This document shows, in pieces, positions 22,480-33,995 of a stretch of 64,000 nt of DNA; the stretch's first letter is position 1, and each line of letters begins with the position of its first letter. The translations under genes were made by a program, and so were the position numbers. The stretch is from Lamellibrachia columna (Eukaryota; Annelida; Polychaeta; Sabellida; Siboglinidae). The notes under the pieces are model-generated. The model was not told where the DNA came from. It saw only the letters and a program-made list of their open reading frames with translations, and did no database searches. The stretch covers positions 18,450,118-18,514,117 of the forward strand of contig OY759262.1 of assembly GCA_963662155.1 (NCBI GenBank). The letters run 5' to 3'.

Positions 22480-23690
22480 TTTTACGAAATATTATAGAAC
22501 AGGTAGTGGAATGGCAGGCAACTCTATACATCACGTTTGTGGATTTTGAAAAAGCATTTGACTCAGTGCACCGAGAGAGTCTATGGAAAATTATGGAGAG
22601 CTATGGAATTCCATGCAAGATAATCCACATGGTACAGATGTTATACGAAGATAGTGAATGTGCAGTGTTAGACGAAGGTGAGGAATCTGAGTGGTTCAAG
22701 GTCAAAACTGGAGTTAAACAAGGAGATGTAATGTCTGGATTTATCTTCTTGATAGTAGTGGACTGGATAATGAGAAACACAACAGCGGGAAACAAAACAG
22801 GAATAAGATGGAACTTCACGTCAAAACTAGAGGACCTGGACTTTGCCGACGACATAGCACTCATGTCATCATGCTACACACACATGCAAACAAAGACAAG
22901 ACAACTGAATCAATTTGCAGCAAGGACAGGACTAAGAATAAATAAAAAGAAAACTCAAATATTGAGGATAAACAGCAAGTGCGAAAACAGAATACTAATC
23001 GATGATCAAGAGCTAAAGGAAGTGGACAAGTATAACTACCTTGGTGAGAACGTTAGTAAGCAAGGAGGAGGCGGCGATGACACTGTTAACAGAATTTGTA
23101 AAGCGAGGGTATCCTTCATGAAACTAAAGCAGATATGGAGTTCAAATATATACACATTGAGATCGAAATTGAGGCTTTTTAACACACTTGTTAAACCAGT
23201 GTTGTTGTATGGAAGTGAAACATGGAAAATTAACGAAGGAGACAACAGAAAGTTAGATACATTTTTTTTCAAGTGTTTAAGACGAATCCTACAAATTCGA
23301 TGGCCATACGTTGTATCATATCGAGATATTCTGGCAAAAACAAAATTGAAGACAATCAGCAGTGAGGTCAAGATAAGAAGATGGAAGTGGTTAGGACATA
23401 TCCTACGAATGGAGAAGAACAGCAATTGTGAGACTGCACTGACCTGGACGCCTGAAGGTAAAAGAAAGGTTGGGCGACCAAAGACAACGTGGCGATCAAC
23501 TATTGAAAATGAAAGACGTATACTGGGCTGGAATAGCTGGAACGAAGCCAGACGTGTAGCAGCTGACAGAACAAGATGGAGGAGATTCACTTCGGCCTTA
23601 TGGGCCACTGGGCCCGAAGAGGATAGGTGGTGAGGTGAAACTAACTGACAAAGTTTGTTGAACTGAAATAAAAAAATAATTTTGTCCATA
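22480..23690 (+). mobile_element. RTE-like LINE fragment in TRMT44 intron
   Basis: An uninterrupted ORF of ~380 codons covers the RT palm, thumb and tail: YITFVDFEKAFDSVHR, GVKQGDVMSGFIFL, LDFADDIALMSS (catalytic FADD kept), YLGENVSKQGGG, LYGSETWKI, IRRWKWLGHILRM, GRPKTTWR and the end RWRRFTSALWATGPEEDRW. This is the RTE-like layout common in marine invertebrates. It is 5'-truncated, so endonuclease and early RT are missing. The open frame suggests a young insertion, where a conserved TRMT44 exon would be expected. Confidence 0.85.
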
Positions 23691-23699
23691 TATCATGTT

Positions 23700-24050
23700 T
23701 TGCCAAAGTTCCTTTTAATTTAACTTATTAATTATATTTTTTATTTAATAAATTGTGTAGTTTTTGTAGTTTTTATGCATTCTATGTTAAGCACATTGAG
23801 CTTCCAAGTAAACTGCGTTTAACAAAAATTATTTGTTATTAATATAAAGGCTACAGAGATATTTATAGAGGTTTTGGAGTTTTGGTAAATGTTGATATGC
23901 CTAAAACCTATTTGGCTTTAAGTGGTATGTCATGAAAACAATAAATGTTACTTATGTGTACTAAGTGGATATTTTTGATAAACCGTTTATTGCATTGCTA
24001 AAATTCGATGAAGATTGTAACTTATCAAGTTAAATTGTTCTTCACCATGT
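23700..24050. other. AT-rich intron remainder
   Basis: No exon, repeat array or element end is recognised between the LINE and TRMT44 exon 8. Confidence 0.4.
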
Positions 24051-24052
24051 AG

Positions 24053-24167
24053 GTGTGTTTTGTGGGAAGTCGACGCATTTACACCAAAGGGTCATTGGAG
24101 GAGAAGTGTTGTCAGATCCAAGCGTACATTGACTCGCGGTGCCAGAAGAAGGAGTCAACAATGAACT
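24053..24167 (+). CDS. TRMT44: TRMT44 exon 8
   Basis: VCFVGSRRIYTKGSLEEKC, QIQAYIDSRCQKKESTMNC between CATGTAG and AACT|GTACGA. It matches the family V-C-L-V-G-x-S-R-T-Y ... Y-I-x-S-R. Confidence 0.65.
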
Positions 24168-24575
24168 GTACGAATAGTGTATAAAAGTAGTTATATGTAA
24201 TTAATATTAAGAAATATGTGTCACCTAGATGTGTCACCCAGATGTGAGCTCAATTAACATATATCCTAGGAAACAATAATAAACAAATCACTGTGGCGAC
24301 AATGATCACTCTCACTCACTCACTCACTTGGTCCTCTTCACTGCCACTGGAGTATAAGAAACCAACAAATCTCCTTCAGCCAGCACTGTCTAAGAATAGC
24401 CAGCCAAGTTCGATACAGGTCTTCCCAGCCTTCTTCATCTCAAGAAACATACATATAATTTTGTTGTGTTTTTGTTTTACAGTTGTAGAATATTGTATGA
24501 TGCCAACATAGATTGTGTACAAACTTTTGTGTGTTATTGGGAGAAATAAACGTTCCCTGATTCCTACTTCATCAG

Positions 24576-24846
24576 GTAACCTACCCACAATTCCCTGTGC
24601 GACCCCTCCAAGTGACATCAGTGCTGATGCAGCAGTGACGGGAGACAAGCCCAAGGACGTGGTTCAGGGACAGACCTGGGCTGAACACTTCCAGGTGAGA
24701 AGTCGTACTGAGAAGTCCCACAACTGCATTGGGGTGGACAAGGACGTCATTGAGAGAATTGTGTGGCGGGTCTTTGAGGAGTTACTGGCAGATCCAGCAG
24801 CAGAAGTCAGAACTCTCGCAGATGGACGCTCCTGGAATGCCGGGGG
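24576..24846 (+). CDS. TRMT44: TRMT44 exon 9 (C-terminal domain)
   Basis: Open exon ending ...RTEKSHNCIGVDKDVIERIV, WRVFEELLADP and DGRSWNAG before a GTAGTG donor. It matches the family R-x-x-N-C ... V-V-x-x-V-x-x-L-L-L ... x-W-N-G-G. The downstream CCCH-type zinc-finger end seen in relatives was not found. Confidence 0.65.
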
Positions 24847-24849
24847 GTA

Positions 24850-25918
24850 GTGAATGCTTACCGAGTTCTTCCTTACGATGAGTGTCAGATTGATCAAATT
24901 AATTAAGTAAATAGGTGGATGTGCGCAGTTTATTTATTTATAATGTTTGTGTTTGTATTAGATTCATAGACATATTTTACCTCATTGGTGTATTTAGATT
25001 CATAGACATATTTTACCTCATTGGTGTATTTAGATGTGTAGATGTATGTTAATAAATTGTGCATTTGTAGGTACATTTTGTCTCATCAGACATTGTACCA
25101 CTGGATTTCCTTATCACATTTTGATGTTTTGCATCTTTTATAGGGAATGTTCAACGATTTTCATTAGTTGACTGAATGAATGTTTTACAGGCCATTGAGA
25201 AATTGAGTTGATTACTATTTCTAACATCTTGATTGCTTAAGACATATTATCCGTACAAAACATATTACTGTTGTGATCTTTTAAAATTTTAATATTCGAC
25301 AACGCCATATAAAATCAGACCGACAACATTTTATTCACTGTTGTAGGTGAAGTATAATTTTTTTAATTAAATGATTGATTGGTCCGTCAAATTCCTGTTT
25401 AATACAAATTCTGCCAGTAAATAATATGTTGCAGCAATAAAGATTAAAACATGAACTATAACATTGTTAATTTAGATGTACTTTGATGTCGATAAATTCA
25501 GAGAATTGGGCAATTATAATTATCCATAACCCCCAACTGGTTCCGTATCAGTTAACTAATGCAGATCTTTGTACATCCGTTCAAGTTATTGGTGGCACAT
25601 AACCTGGGGTCTCTCTTGCAGGAAGTATTGCACTCCCAGTCATAGCGACGTGGTTCGACAATCCAACACTTTGTCATCTCGTCAGAATGTGGCGGTCTAC
25701 AAACACTGCTTCGAAACAAACACCAAATATTTCATGGTTTGTTTCCGGCATATTACATCATTGATACATTGCATGAATCCTATGTTGGTGACTGGTGTTA
25801 AGTTTGAAAATTGAGTCATCAGCATACATTATGTGATTAATCAAATGTCCATTCACATTACAATCTACATGACATACTTTGAATGGATAAATGATCCGGT
25901 TTCTTGGTTATTAATATT
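24850..25918. other. Non-coding stretch with a short direct duplication
   Basis: A 38-bp unit with ATTCATAGACATATTTTACC is directly duplicated at about 24,960-25,035. No exon is supported elsewhere. Confidence 0.45.
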
Positions 25919-26485
25919 AAGCATAATTACCTCTCAAGAAACTTTGTGTTCTTTCTGAATATTTCGACTGCATCTCGCAGTCTTCTTCAGCAGACTGAAG
26001 TTACGGATGTGTAACATGACCAATGTCATGTGACACAAGCTGGAGTAGGACTCGTGGGAGCTCTTGGCCAACGTCTCGGTTCAGCGTAGGTTTCTTTCTG
26101 TGGATGTTAATCGCCTCCTTTATTTTTCTCCTGTGCCAGTTCTCGTGGTCTAGAATGTTAACGTCCTTCATAGAGCACTGATGGCCTGTGTTCAGTTTGT
26201 GTTCACTTATAGCTGATAGGGGTTGGCGACAAGATAGATGTTCTTTGATTCTTCTGCCAAGTGTTCTGGCTGTTTCTCCTATATAGTGTTGGTCACATTC
26301 TGGGCATTGTATGTCATATATACTACCCTGCACTTGGCTGCCTTTGCTGTTCTGTCTTTTGGGTGTACCAACATTGACCTCAGGGTGTTGATAGGTTTGT
26401 GGTAAACCAGGATGTTTTAGGACTTGAAAATCCTTGCTACTTGTTCTGATAGTTTACTAATGTAGGGCAGACCTATGGCATGTTG
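25919..26485 (-). mobile_element. Penelope-like element 3' end, minus copy
   Basis: The minus strand encodes the linker PYISKLSEQVARIF and [13 protein letters not shown], a frameshift, and then the GIY-YIG endonuclease part [18 protein letters not shown] with TLGRRIKEHLS. The ORF then reads HRRKIKEAINIHRKKPTLNR and stops. ~300 bp at 25,919-26,219 is the inverted copy of 28,533-28,833. Confidence 0.8.
25959..25998 (-). ncRNA. Hammerhead-like hairpin, PLE end
   Basis: On the minus strand CTGCTGAAGAA precedes a perfect 6-bp hairpin GACTGC/GCAGTC followed by GAAA. The first core block departs from CTGATGA by one base, so the ribozyme is probably impaired. Confidence 0.3.
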
Positions 26486-26559
26486 TAGGAGAAACAGCCA
26501 GAACACTTGGCGCAAGAATCAAAGAACATCTATCTTGTTGCGAACCCCTATCAGCTATA
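26486..26559 (+). mobile_element. Penelope-like element, plus copy, 5' piece
   Basis: Begins within GETARTL-encoding sequence (GGAGAAACAGCC) in inverted orientation to the neighbouring minus copy and breaks at CTATCAGCTATA, where a LINE has inserted. It resumes at 28,542. Confidence 0.8.
26548..26559. repeat. LINE target-site duplication, left copy
   Basis: CTATCAGCTATA, identical to 28,530-28,541, flanks the RTE-like LINE. Confidence 0.85.
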
Positions 26560-28529
26560 CTTAACTTACTTAATCCTCTTGGCCCCTTCAGGAGCATAGG
26601 ACGTCAATCATGTTTCTCCACCTCACTCTCTTCTGGGCTAGAGCTTTGGCCTCTTGCCAGGTGACCCCCACTTTATCAAGATCTTGTAGTGTGGAGCGTC
26701 TCCAGTTGATTTTTGGCCTTCCTTGTCTTCTCTTTCCTTGTGGGTTATAGTCCAGTGCTTGTTTGGTTGTATTTGTTGGATCTTTTCTGAGTGTGTGGCC
26801 AATCCAGCTCCATTTTCTCCTCTTGATTGTAGTGCTTATTTCTTCCTGTTTGGTTTTTTTCCAGAGCTCTTTATTTGATATTTTGTTAGGCCACCATACC
26901 TTGAGGATGTATCGGAGGCGACTGTTGATGAAGACTTGGGGTTTGTTGTTGAGAGACTGAGTAGTTTTCCATGTTTCACAGCCATAGAGAAGAACTGGTT
27001 TAACGTTGGTGTTGAAAATGCGGATCTTAGTGTTTATGGATAGTTGGGAAGAGAACGATACAGGGCGTAGCTCCACATCTTTGTCAGCTCCACCATTTGT
27101 ATTGATGTTGCTCCCGAGGTAGATGAAGTCTTGTACTTCCTCAACAGTACCACTTTTTAGCGAGATGGGTTCGGAGGATCTGCTATTGACTTTCATCACC
27201 TTTGTCTTTCCCACATTGATCTTAACATCCAGTTGGCTGCTTTTTTCTTGAAGCCTTTCTGTTTTTTGTTGCATGTGTTTATGGGTTTCTGAGAGTAGTG
27301 CTAGATCATCTGCAAAATCCAGGTGTTCTAGTTGTGAGAACAAGTTCCACTGGATCCCAGCACGATGGTGTTCTGTGGATCTTTTAATTGTCCAATCTAT
27401 GGCTATCAGAAAGAGCAGTGGAGATAGCAAGCATCCCTGTCGTACTCCAGTTCCAATCTGGAAGCCTTCTGAAACTTGTCCATTAAAGATGACATGACCA
27501 GTGAAACCTTCGTACATGTTCTTTATTAGGGTTACAAATTTTGTGGGTAATCCATAGTGCCTCAGGAGCTTCCATAGAACTGTCCTATCTATAATATCGA
27601 ATGCTTTTTCGAAGTCCACAAAGTTTATGTAAAGGGAACTCTGCCATTCAATGCATTGTTCAACGATAATCCTGAGTGTAGCAATGTGATCTGTGCAGGA
27701 TTTATCCTTTCTAATGCCAGCTTGTTTCTTTCTTAGCTTCTTGTCAACTGTTTCTTGTATCCTATCCAGGATGATACAGCAGAGAATTTTACTGGGCTTT
27801 GATAGAAGCATGATCCCTCTCCAGTTCTTACAACCTCTCATTGAAGTTGCCTTTCTTGGGGATTGTAACTAGCATACCTGTCTTCCATTCAGTTGGTATT
27901 TCCTCTTTATCCCAGATCTCATTTAGCATGCTGTATAAAACGTCTGTGGTGGCCCCAATATCAGCTTTTAAGACATCAGATGGTATATTGTCAATTCCAG
28001 CTTTTTGATGGCTCTCTTGATCTCCTCTTTGGATATCCTACCACAATTAATATTAAGGTCTTCATTTGTTTCCTCAATGTCTGGGATTGAATCTGGTGGA
28101 GGTCTATTCAAGATATCTTGGAAATATTCTTTCCAGCGTTGTAACTGTAGAGATTCCTTAGTGAGAAGGTTTGCCTGTTTGTCCCTGATGGGGCGACTAG
28201 TGCTCTTTTTCTTCCCTGCTAGCTGTCTGGTGATCTTGTATAACTCTCTGGAGTTGTTTTGCCTAGCTGCGATCTCAGCCTCGTTTGCTAGTTTTTCGAA
28301 ATATGTTTTCTTGTCCCTCTTTGTCTTCTTTTTAACTGTTTTGTTTCTTTCCTGGTATTCTTGCTGCAGTTTTTTTTCCTTGTGTCATCTGCTTCCTTGT
28401 TGAGTTTCATTTTAGTCTCCCTCCTTGCCTCAATAGCTTCTCAGGTGTCGTCTGTAATCCAGTCCTTCCTCCTAGCTTCCCAGCAGCCTAGGACTTGTTC
28501 ACAGGTGTCGGTAATTGCATTTTTGCATT
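26560..28529 (-). mobile_element. RTE-like LINE inserted in the PLE copy
   Basis: The minus ORF (27,841-26,588) covers RT from NWRGIMLLSKPSKI through YINFVDFEKAFDIIDR, GVRQGCLLSPLLFLIAID, LDFADDLALLSE (catalytic FADD intact) to GCETWKT, WSWIGHTLRK and GRPKINWRRSTLQDL. Upstream frames with ISKEEIKRAIKKLE continue the same element with shifts and stops. A small deletion follows KDVELR. The 3' end is GGATTAAGTAAGTTAAG, a short TAAG-type tail as in RTE elements. 12-bp duplications flank it. Confidence 0.88.
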
Positions 28530-28541
28530 CTATCAGCTATA
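28530..28541. repeat. LINE target-site duplication, right copy
   Basis: CTATCAGCTATA, the partner of 26,548-26,559. Confidence 0.85.
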
Positions 28542-28840
28542 AGTGAACACAAACTAAACACAGGCCATCAGTGCTCTATGAAGGACGTTAACATTCTAGA
28601 CCACGAGGAGAACTGGCACAGGAGAAAAATAAAGGAGGTGATTAACATCCACAGAAAGAAACCTACGCTGAACCGAGACGTTGGCCAGGAGCTCCCACCA
28701 GTCCTACTCCAGCTTGTGTCACATGACATTGGTCATGTGACGCATCCGTAACTTCAGTCTGCTGAAGAAGACTGCGAGATGCAGTCAAAATATTCAGAAA
28801 GAACACAAAGTTTCTTGAGAGGTAATTATGCTTAATACAA
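28542..28840 (+). mobile_element. Penelope-like element, plus copy, 3' piece
   Basis: Continues the GIY-YIG-side ORF (EHKLNTGHQCSMKDVNILDH, IHRKKPTLNRDVGQEL) and the 3' UTR through the hammerhead-like hairpin (28,757-28,793, where GAAA is mutated to AAAA) to GGTAATTATGCTTAAT. Confidence 0.8.
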
Positions 28841-29580
28841 CATTACACAGTTTAAGTTGTTCACTCAATTTGTCTACATAGACATTGAATAAGTAAGGGG
28901 ATAGTATCCCCCCTTGTCTAACACCATTAGTTACTTTGAATTTCACAGAATCTACATCACTCCACCTAATACACATGGTCTGGTTTTATACCTGTAAGTC
29001 AATACATGTAATATATATCCTGGAACCCCCTTTCACTGAGTTTCTTAAACGGTGTTCTGTGGTTCACTCTGTCAAATGCCTCACTGGCATCAAGAAAACA
29101 TACAAATACACTACCAATAAGTGACCTATATAAATCAATGACTTCTTTTAATACATATATACATTGATTAGTTCCATGTTTCTTCTTAAAACCAAACTGG
29201 TTAGGATTAGTATCCATGTACATTTCAATGCCATGTAAAATAATTATTTCAATGAGTTTGCTAAACACACTAGCTAATGCAATAGGATGGTAATTGTCTT
29301 TAGATGACAGTTTACCAGCTTTATCATTAATAACTGGTACAAGTACAACTGACACCATTGACTCAGACAGAAACCCATGAGCTATACAGCTAGTAAAACA
29401 CATACTTAATAATGGCACAAGTATGTTGGATGAATATTTTATATGCTCTGAATATACACCATCAGACCCACGTGCTTTAGTAACTTCAAGCTTTTTAATC
29501 GCATGTGTTACTTCCTCTGCTGAGACTTCAAGGTCCTTATATGAATGAGATGAATGATAGATTAACATTTTGGGCAACTT
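28841..29580 (-). mobile_element. Older non-LTR RT fragment abutting the PLE pair
   Basis: The minus strand encodes KKLEVTKARGSDGVYSEHIK, KDNYHPIALASVFSKLIE, NQFGFKKKHGTNQCI, FVCFLDASEAFDRVNH and, after a shift, NGVRQGGILSPYLFNVYVD. It ends at the PLE boundary before the expected catalytic A-D-D box. The RT type differs from the CR1-like and RTE-like copies here. Confidence 0.8.
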
Positions 29581-29599
29581 TTATAGAAATGACATTACT

Positions 29600-30660
29600 C
29601 TTTTTGGGTAAAATTTGGCTTTTTAATATATTTTTTTATTTTGCTGCTGTTTACTATGTTGGATATTTAAAAAGTGCGCGTGGGACCCCCCAACTTGTTT
29701 TACCTTGTTATGGAGATAAATTATAAGGAAACATTTTGGCCAAGTTTTACTGGAGTGGTGTTTAGTCCTTATGGGTCAAATATTGAATATTTAAAAAAGG
29801 TAGCTAAATATGGTTTTAACTCAACTCAATGAAATAATAAATTTGACCATTTTTGTTATGAAAGTTTGACATGTTATGCTTTATATAATATGAACATATC
29901 AAATTGCAATATTCCTGCAAGTTTTATATTTTAATAGTAAATAAATCTCGTGTTATGATTGATTGTGATCAGAGTACAGTATTTTACTAATTTTGTAGGT
30001 GACATAGCTGTTACTATGTCAGATATATCAAAAGTTTTTGGGCTTTTGTGGTCTATGGATTTCAAACAACCTTTAAAAATTAAAGTTTAATTACTTATAT
30101 TTCTGGGTAATCAGCCACCGTAATGCATTCATCTTCATTCTGTTGCCAAGTATCGTGGAAGTGTACAGATATAGTTAAAGGGGAACTGAAGCAATTTTGT
30201 GTTATGCCGTATATTTAAATATATATTATCTAACTATGCATTAATGGTGACAGATACCTGCTAATTTATGAGATAAACTGAAAAACTGATTTTGTTCGAG
30301 ACAAAAATCGACAAAATGCATCACTGCGTATCGTCATCTTGTTGTCGAAACGAGTGGTTTGAGTCGCGTATATCTAATCAATGTAAATTTTATATTTTTT
30401 GCGATTTATTTCGTAAATAGGCATTCTGGAGCAAAAAAAAAGATATGGGTCTCTGTTATATATACAAGTGTTTACACACGTGAGCAAAATAGCGTTTTTG
30501 TTCGTTCCAAATAAAAAAAGTTAAAGAAATTACAACAAAACACGAAAAAAATCGTCGAAAACGCCACACTTCTCGAACACACGAGACGCTAACCAACGAG
30601 AATATGCGATAACGTAATACCGGAACTATTTTTTATTTGTTGACAAGATAGATGCATCGC
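29600..30660. other. Non-coding, with a dispersed repeat
   Basis: 29,868-29,990 matches 1,620-1,830. AAAGGGGAACTGAAGC at 30,178 looks like an element terminus, but no partner was identified. Confidence 0.35.
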
Positions 30661-30738
30661 TTGTGACAGTTTTACCAGATCTGCTACTAGCGATTAGTGG
30701 TTTACTGAACTTCCGTAATAGTTGTCTATCTTTGGAGA

Positions 30739-30867
30739 AATGGAAACCACAGACGAAGAGTCTACTTCGACAGGCCACACGGAAACAACGGTTGACAGTC
30801 GTAAAGTGTCACCGAGTGTGCGAGTCACGCTCCAGAGTCCAGGTCGGGTTCGCCTTTGTTGACGTTG
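30739..30867 (+). CDS. Short Ser/Thr-rich ORF, unidentified
   Basis: METTDEESTSTGHTETTVDS opens a 42-codon frame ending in TGA, in a locally more GC-rich stretch. It could be a first exon or element ORF. No family is recognised. Confidence 0.2.
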
Positions 30868-31725
30868 GATTTAGGAAAAATTACAACAGCGCTTTGACTG
30901 TCAACGATTCCTGACTAGGTAATGTGATGTGGTGAACCTGTGGAAATTGCGTCCCAATGTCTGCGCATGTTTACGTTGAGTCATCATGCTGCGCCGAGGA
31001 AGCTACCATGCCTAGGCCTAGGCTAGGCTATGGCTATGCAGCACCGTGTGCCCGACCGCGTTGGTGCTTACATCACCGTACGAAGGCGAAGACGATGGTT
31101 TTGTAGTGATATGCACACACAGAGCAGTGCTAGATGTTGGTCTGCTGTCATTGCATGATTTGCGTGCCGACTCATTGATTCGTGGGCAGGTCAGTAATTC
31201 AATTGTTATCGAATCATTGCCATTTTAATAATCATATTTTTTCTGCATATTTCTTTTACCTAGCCCGAGGGCGAGGTCCGAACTACAATGGCAATGCAAG
31301 CAGGCTTTTCTCTTTATTTTGTATCTAATCTAATGAAGTGTACCGTGACTGTATTTTAATATTGTGTTTGATTTTGTGTTGAATAACATTGCTGACAATA
31401 ATAACATGAGGGTTTATTTAATTCATTATGTGAATATATATATATTCTTAAATGTTACGGTAATCGTGATTGTAATAATGATTGTAATCATGACTACATT
31501 AGCAATTGTGATTGCATTAATTACTGTAATCATGATTACATTAATATTCATACTTGTAATCACCCCTCTCTGTAGCACACCACAACACCTTGTTGTTTGG
31601 TGCAATGTAATAATTTAAATAACAATAATTAACTACTGACAGTATGTAATGTTCACAGTTTTGCAACTATTATGGTAATTATGGAATTAGTGCTATCAAC
31701 TAACCCTGACAAATTATATTTCAGG

Positions 31726-31842
31726 CTCAGGAAAGGCAAGACAAGTAATCCCATCCTGCGATGTGGGAAGGATCTGTGATGTCTATTCTGAACCGAATTG
31801 AATTGATGGAAAGTTTAGCTATGGAGATTGACCTGACACAGG
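31726..31842 (+). other. Possible exon, unidentified
   Basis: Acceptor-like TATTTCAG and a strong donor ACACAG|GTGAGT flank a frame with MSILNRIELMESLAMEIDLT. A stop lies 5' in that frame. Function unknown. Confidence 0.25.
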
Positions 31843-32329
31843 TGAGTGTACCAATAGTCTGTTATAGACAAATTGTGAGGCACCCACAGTATGCAGCAGG
31901 TCGAAAAACAACACGGAAAACTACACAAATTCCCACTAAAATATTAATAACTGAATGATGTGAATGTCTTCTTATCTATATCCCATTTCTGTCAACAAAA
32001 ATGTTACCTGCAGCATCTTGCATGTCACTACACACAATTTCATTTATATTGAGACCAACATAAAATATATCAAACGTTTATTCACATAGTAAAACAATTA
32101 CCAAAGAAATAAGGCTAACTAGAATGACTGAAACCAAGACTAAACATTGACCTAAACAGTCACTTCTACCACCGGAAAATACAACCTGGAACATGGATAT
32201 CACAGTTACACACATCATTATTATGCCACAACATATCATATATACTGGTAGTTTAGCTTAGGAAATAATTAATCTTTATAAAGCCAAGGCATTTTAACTG
32301 TTTCACCATCATCATCTGTACCAATGGCA

Positions 32330-32775
32330 ATAGACTACTTGTTTTGATTGGACAGTAAATGTACACCAATCATGTGTAACAATATTACTTGTTCTGACTG
32401 ACAGTAAATGTACACCAATCATGCATACCAATACACTACTTGTTCCTACCAACAGTAAATGTACACCAATGATCTCATTCTGGAATCTGCACCATTTCAC
32501 TACTTCTGATAGTAAATGTATACCAATCATGTGTATCCAATATACTACTTGTTCTGACTGAATCTATTACTTGTTCCTACCGACAGCAAATGTAAACCAA
32601 GCGTCTCATTCTCTACCAAATACACTACTTGTACTGACAGTAAATGTACACCAATCATATGTATCAATACACTACTTGTTCTGACTGATAGTACTTGCAC
32701 ACCAACCATCTGTTCCAATACACTACTGGCAGTAAATATACACCAATACACTACTTATTCTGACTGATAGTACAT
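32330..32775. repeat. ~50-bp degenerate minisatellite
   Basis: Eight or so imperfect units with CTACTTGTTCTGACTG and AGTAAATGTACACCAATCAT. Confidence 0.8.
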
Positions 32776-32879
32776 GTACACCTAACATATTCAATTCACC
32801 TTTCACTCATCCAGGGGTAGAAATCAGCACACTTTCCTCTGACAGACACCCCAGTATCCGAAAGACCTTGGCTGATAGA

Positions 32880-33357
32880 TCAGACATGAGTACAACCTGT
32901 GTCACAGTTTATGGCTGTTTGGTGTGTGGCAGGTGCAGAAAAGTGACATAAGTTTTTCTCACGAATGACAAACTTCTTCTCTTTCTCATAGGTGTCGGAG
33001 CTGCTTGAGTCATCCTTGGTTATGTCGCTGTTATCACATAGTGTGCATCATCTGCACCAATGTCTTTATTCTCACTGAATCTGATGGAAGCTTCACATAG
33101 GAGTAGTCATGATCAACGTTCATTGGTGCAATAATGTCATCCATGACTACAGCAGCATTCGCGAAGTGTCGCACTTGAAATATCGTTACTGGATCGATTT
33201 GCATTTCAGCATCAGTTGTATGTGGTGCCACAGCAGTAGTAACAGTGATGGCACTAAAGGTGACATCCGTAATGTAAAGATTGACGGCATCACCCGTAGC
33301 GCTGGATGCTTCAAAACTAGTACCTGTACTTGTACGAACCAATGGTGAATCCTTCAT
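32880..33357 (-). CDS. Unidentified coding remnant, minus strand
   Basis: An open frame reads KDSPLVRTSTGTSFEASSAT ... IDPVTIFQVRHFANAAVVMD ... DHDYSYVKLPSDS. A shift then gives DENKDIGADDAHYVITAT, an acidic/Ser run and EKEKKFVIREKNLCHF with later Cys residues. This is like the N-terminal part of some transposon-derived zinc-finger proteins, but the match is weak. Confidence 0.3.
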
Positions 33358-33399
33358 CTGAAAAGATTACACATACAGTGACTTGAAAAAAATTTTAAA

Positions 33400-33916
33400 T
33401 TAATCTTTTGCATAATAAAAATTAATCATAATGTGAGAAACTTTCTCTTGTATATATTATGTTTAGAATATAAGAGTGCCAGTGTCATATAGAATATATA
33501 AAGTAATCAACCACAGGGAAAAGCATTTTCCCTATGAAGCCATGTTAATTCAACCAATGGGTCTTTCACTGATCTCTTAATGTTTTTAATGAATCTGTTT
33601 GGTCAGTTTGATGAATGCCACAGGTAACATAACCAAACGCATTTAACCAAAATTGTAGCATCCTAGCTCCTTATTATCTAATCAACATTGCACTGTTTTC
33701 AATGGGCCAGGGAGGTCAAAATTCTATAAGGGGTCCAAATTCCATAACAAAATATGGACCCATAGGTATACTTTCTATGGGGTTCCTTATTTTATATCTG
33801 ACACTCTATTTAGATAACATAATGCATGAATATTGTTATTGGACCAAATGCAGATCTATGCTTGTGACATCTTTACCTTATAAATGCTGCACGCACACAC
33901 ACATACCTGCCTATAC
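33400..33916. other. Non-coding stretch
   Basis: Nothing recognisable. Confidence 0.4.
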
Positions 33917-33917
33917 G

Positions 33918-33982
<65 letters not shown>

Positions 33983-33995
33983 AATATATATATAA
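33917..33995. repeat. (TA)n/(TATG)n microsatellite
   Basis: TATATA runs with TATG interruptions. Confidence 0.9.

Larger units (their letters stand above)
16049..24846 (+). pseudogene. TRMT44: TRMT44-like tRNA(Ser) Um44 2'-O-methyltransferase, damaged
   Basis: Nine + strand exons align in order with the TRMT44/METTL19 family (yeast Trm44), which uses AdoMet to 2'-O-methylate U44 of tRNA-Ser in the cytoplasm. Diagnostic segments are DPRKFVYEDITIAAYLL, the AdoMet motif FVDLGCGNGLLVHLL, HPGIGIDVRRRK, the WILVNHSYELMPWISVIAAR segment, and a C-terminal piece with RIVWRVFEELL. Exon phases fit across several junctions. Damage: a TAG in exon 3, a TAG at a conserved Trp in exon 6, and loss of the exon between 22,126 and 24,053, where an RTE-like LINE now lies. 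CR1 and SINE insertions sit in other introns. Family assignment is firm; function is doubtful. Confidence 0.75.

Noticed and set aside
23036..23689. 217-codon minus ORF
   Set aside because: Antisense shadow of the RTE-like RT frame on the + strand.
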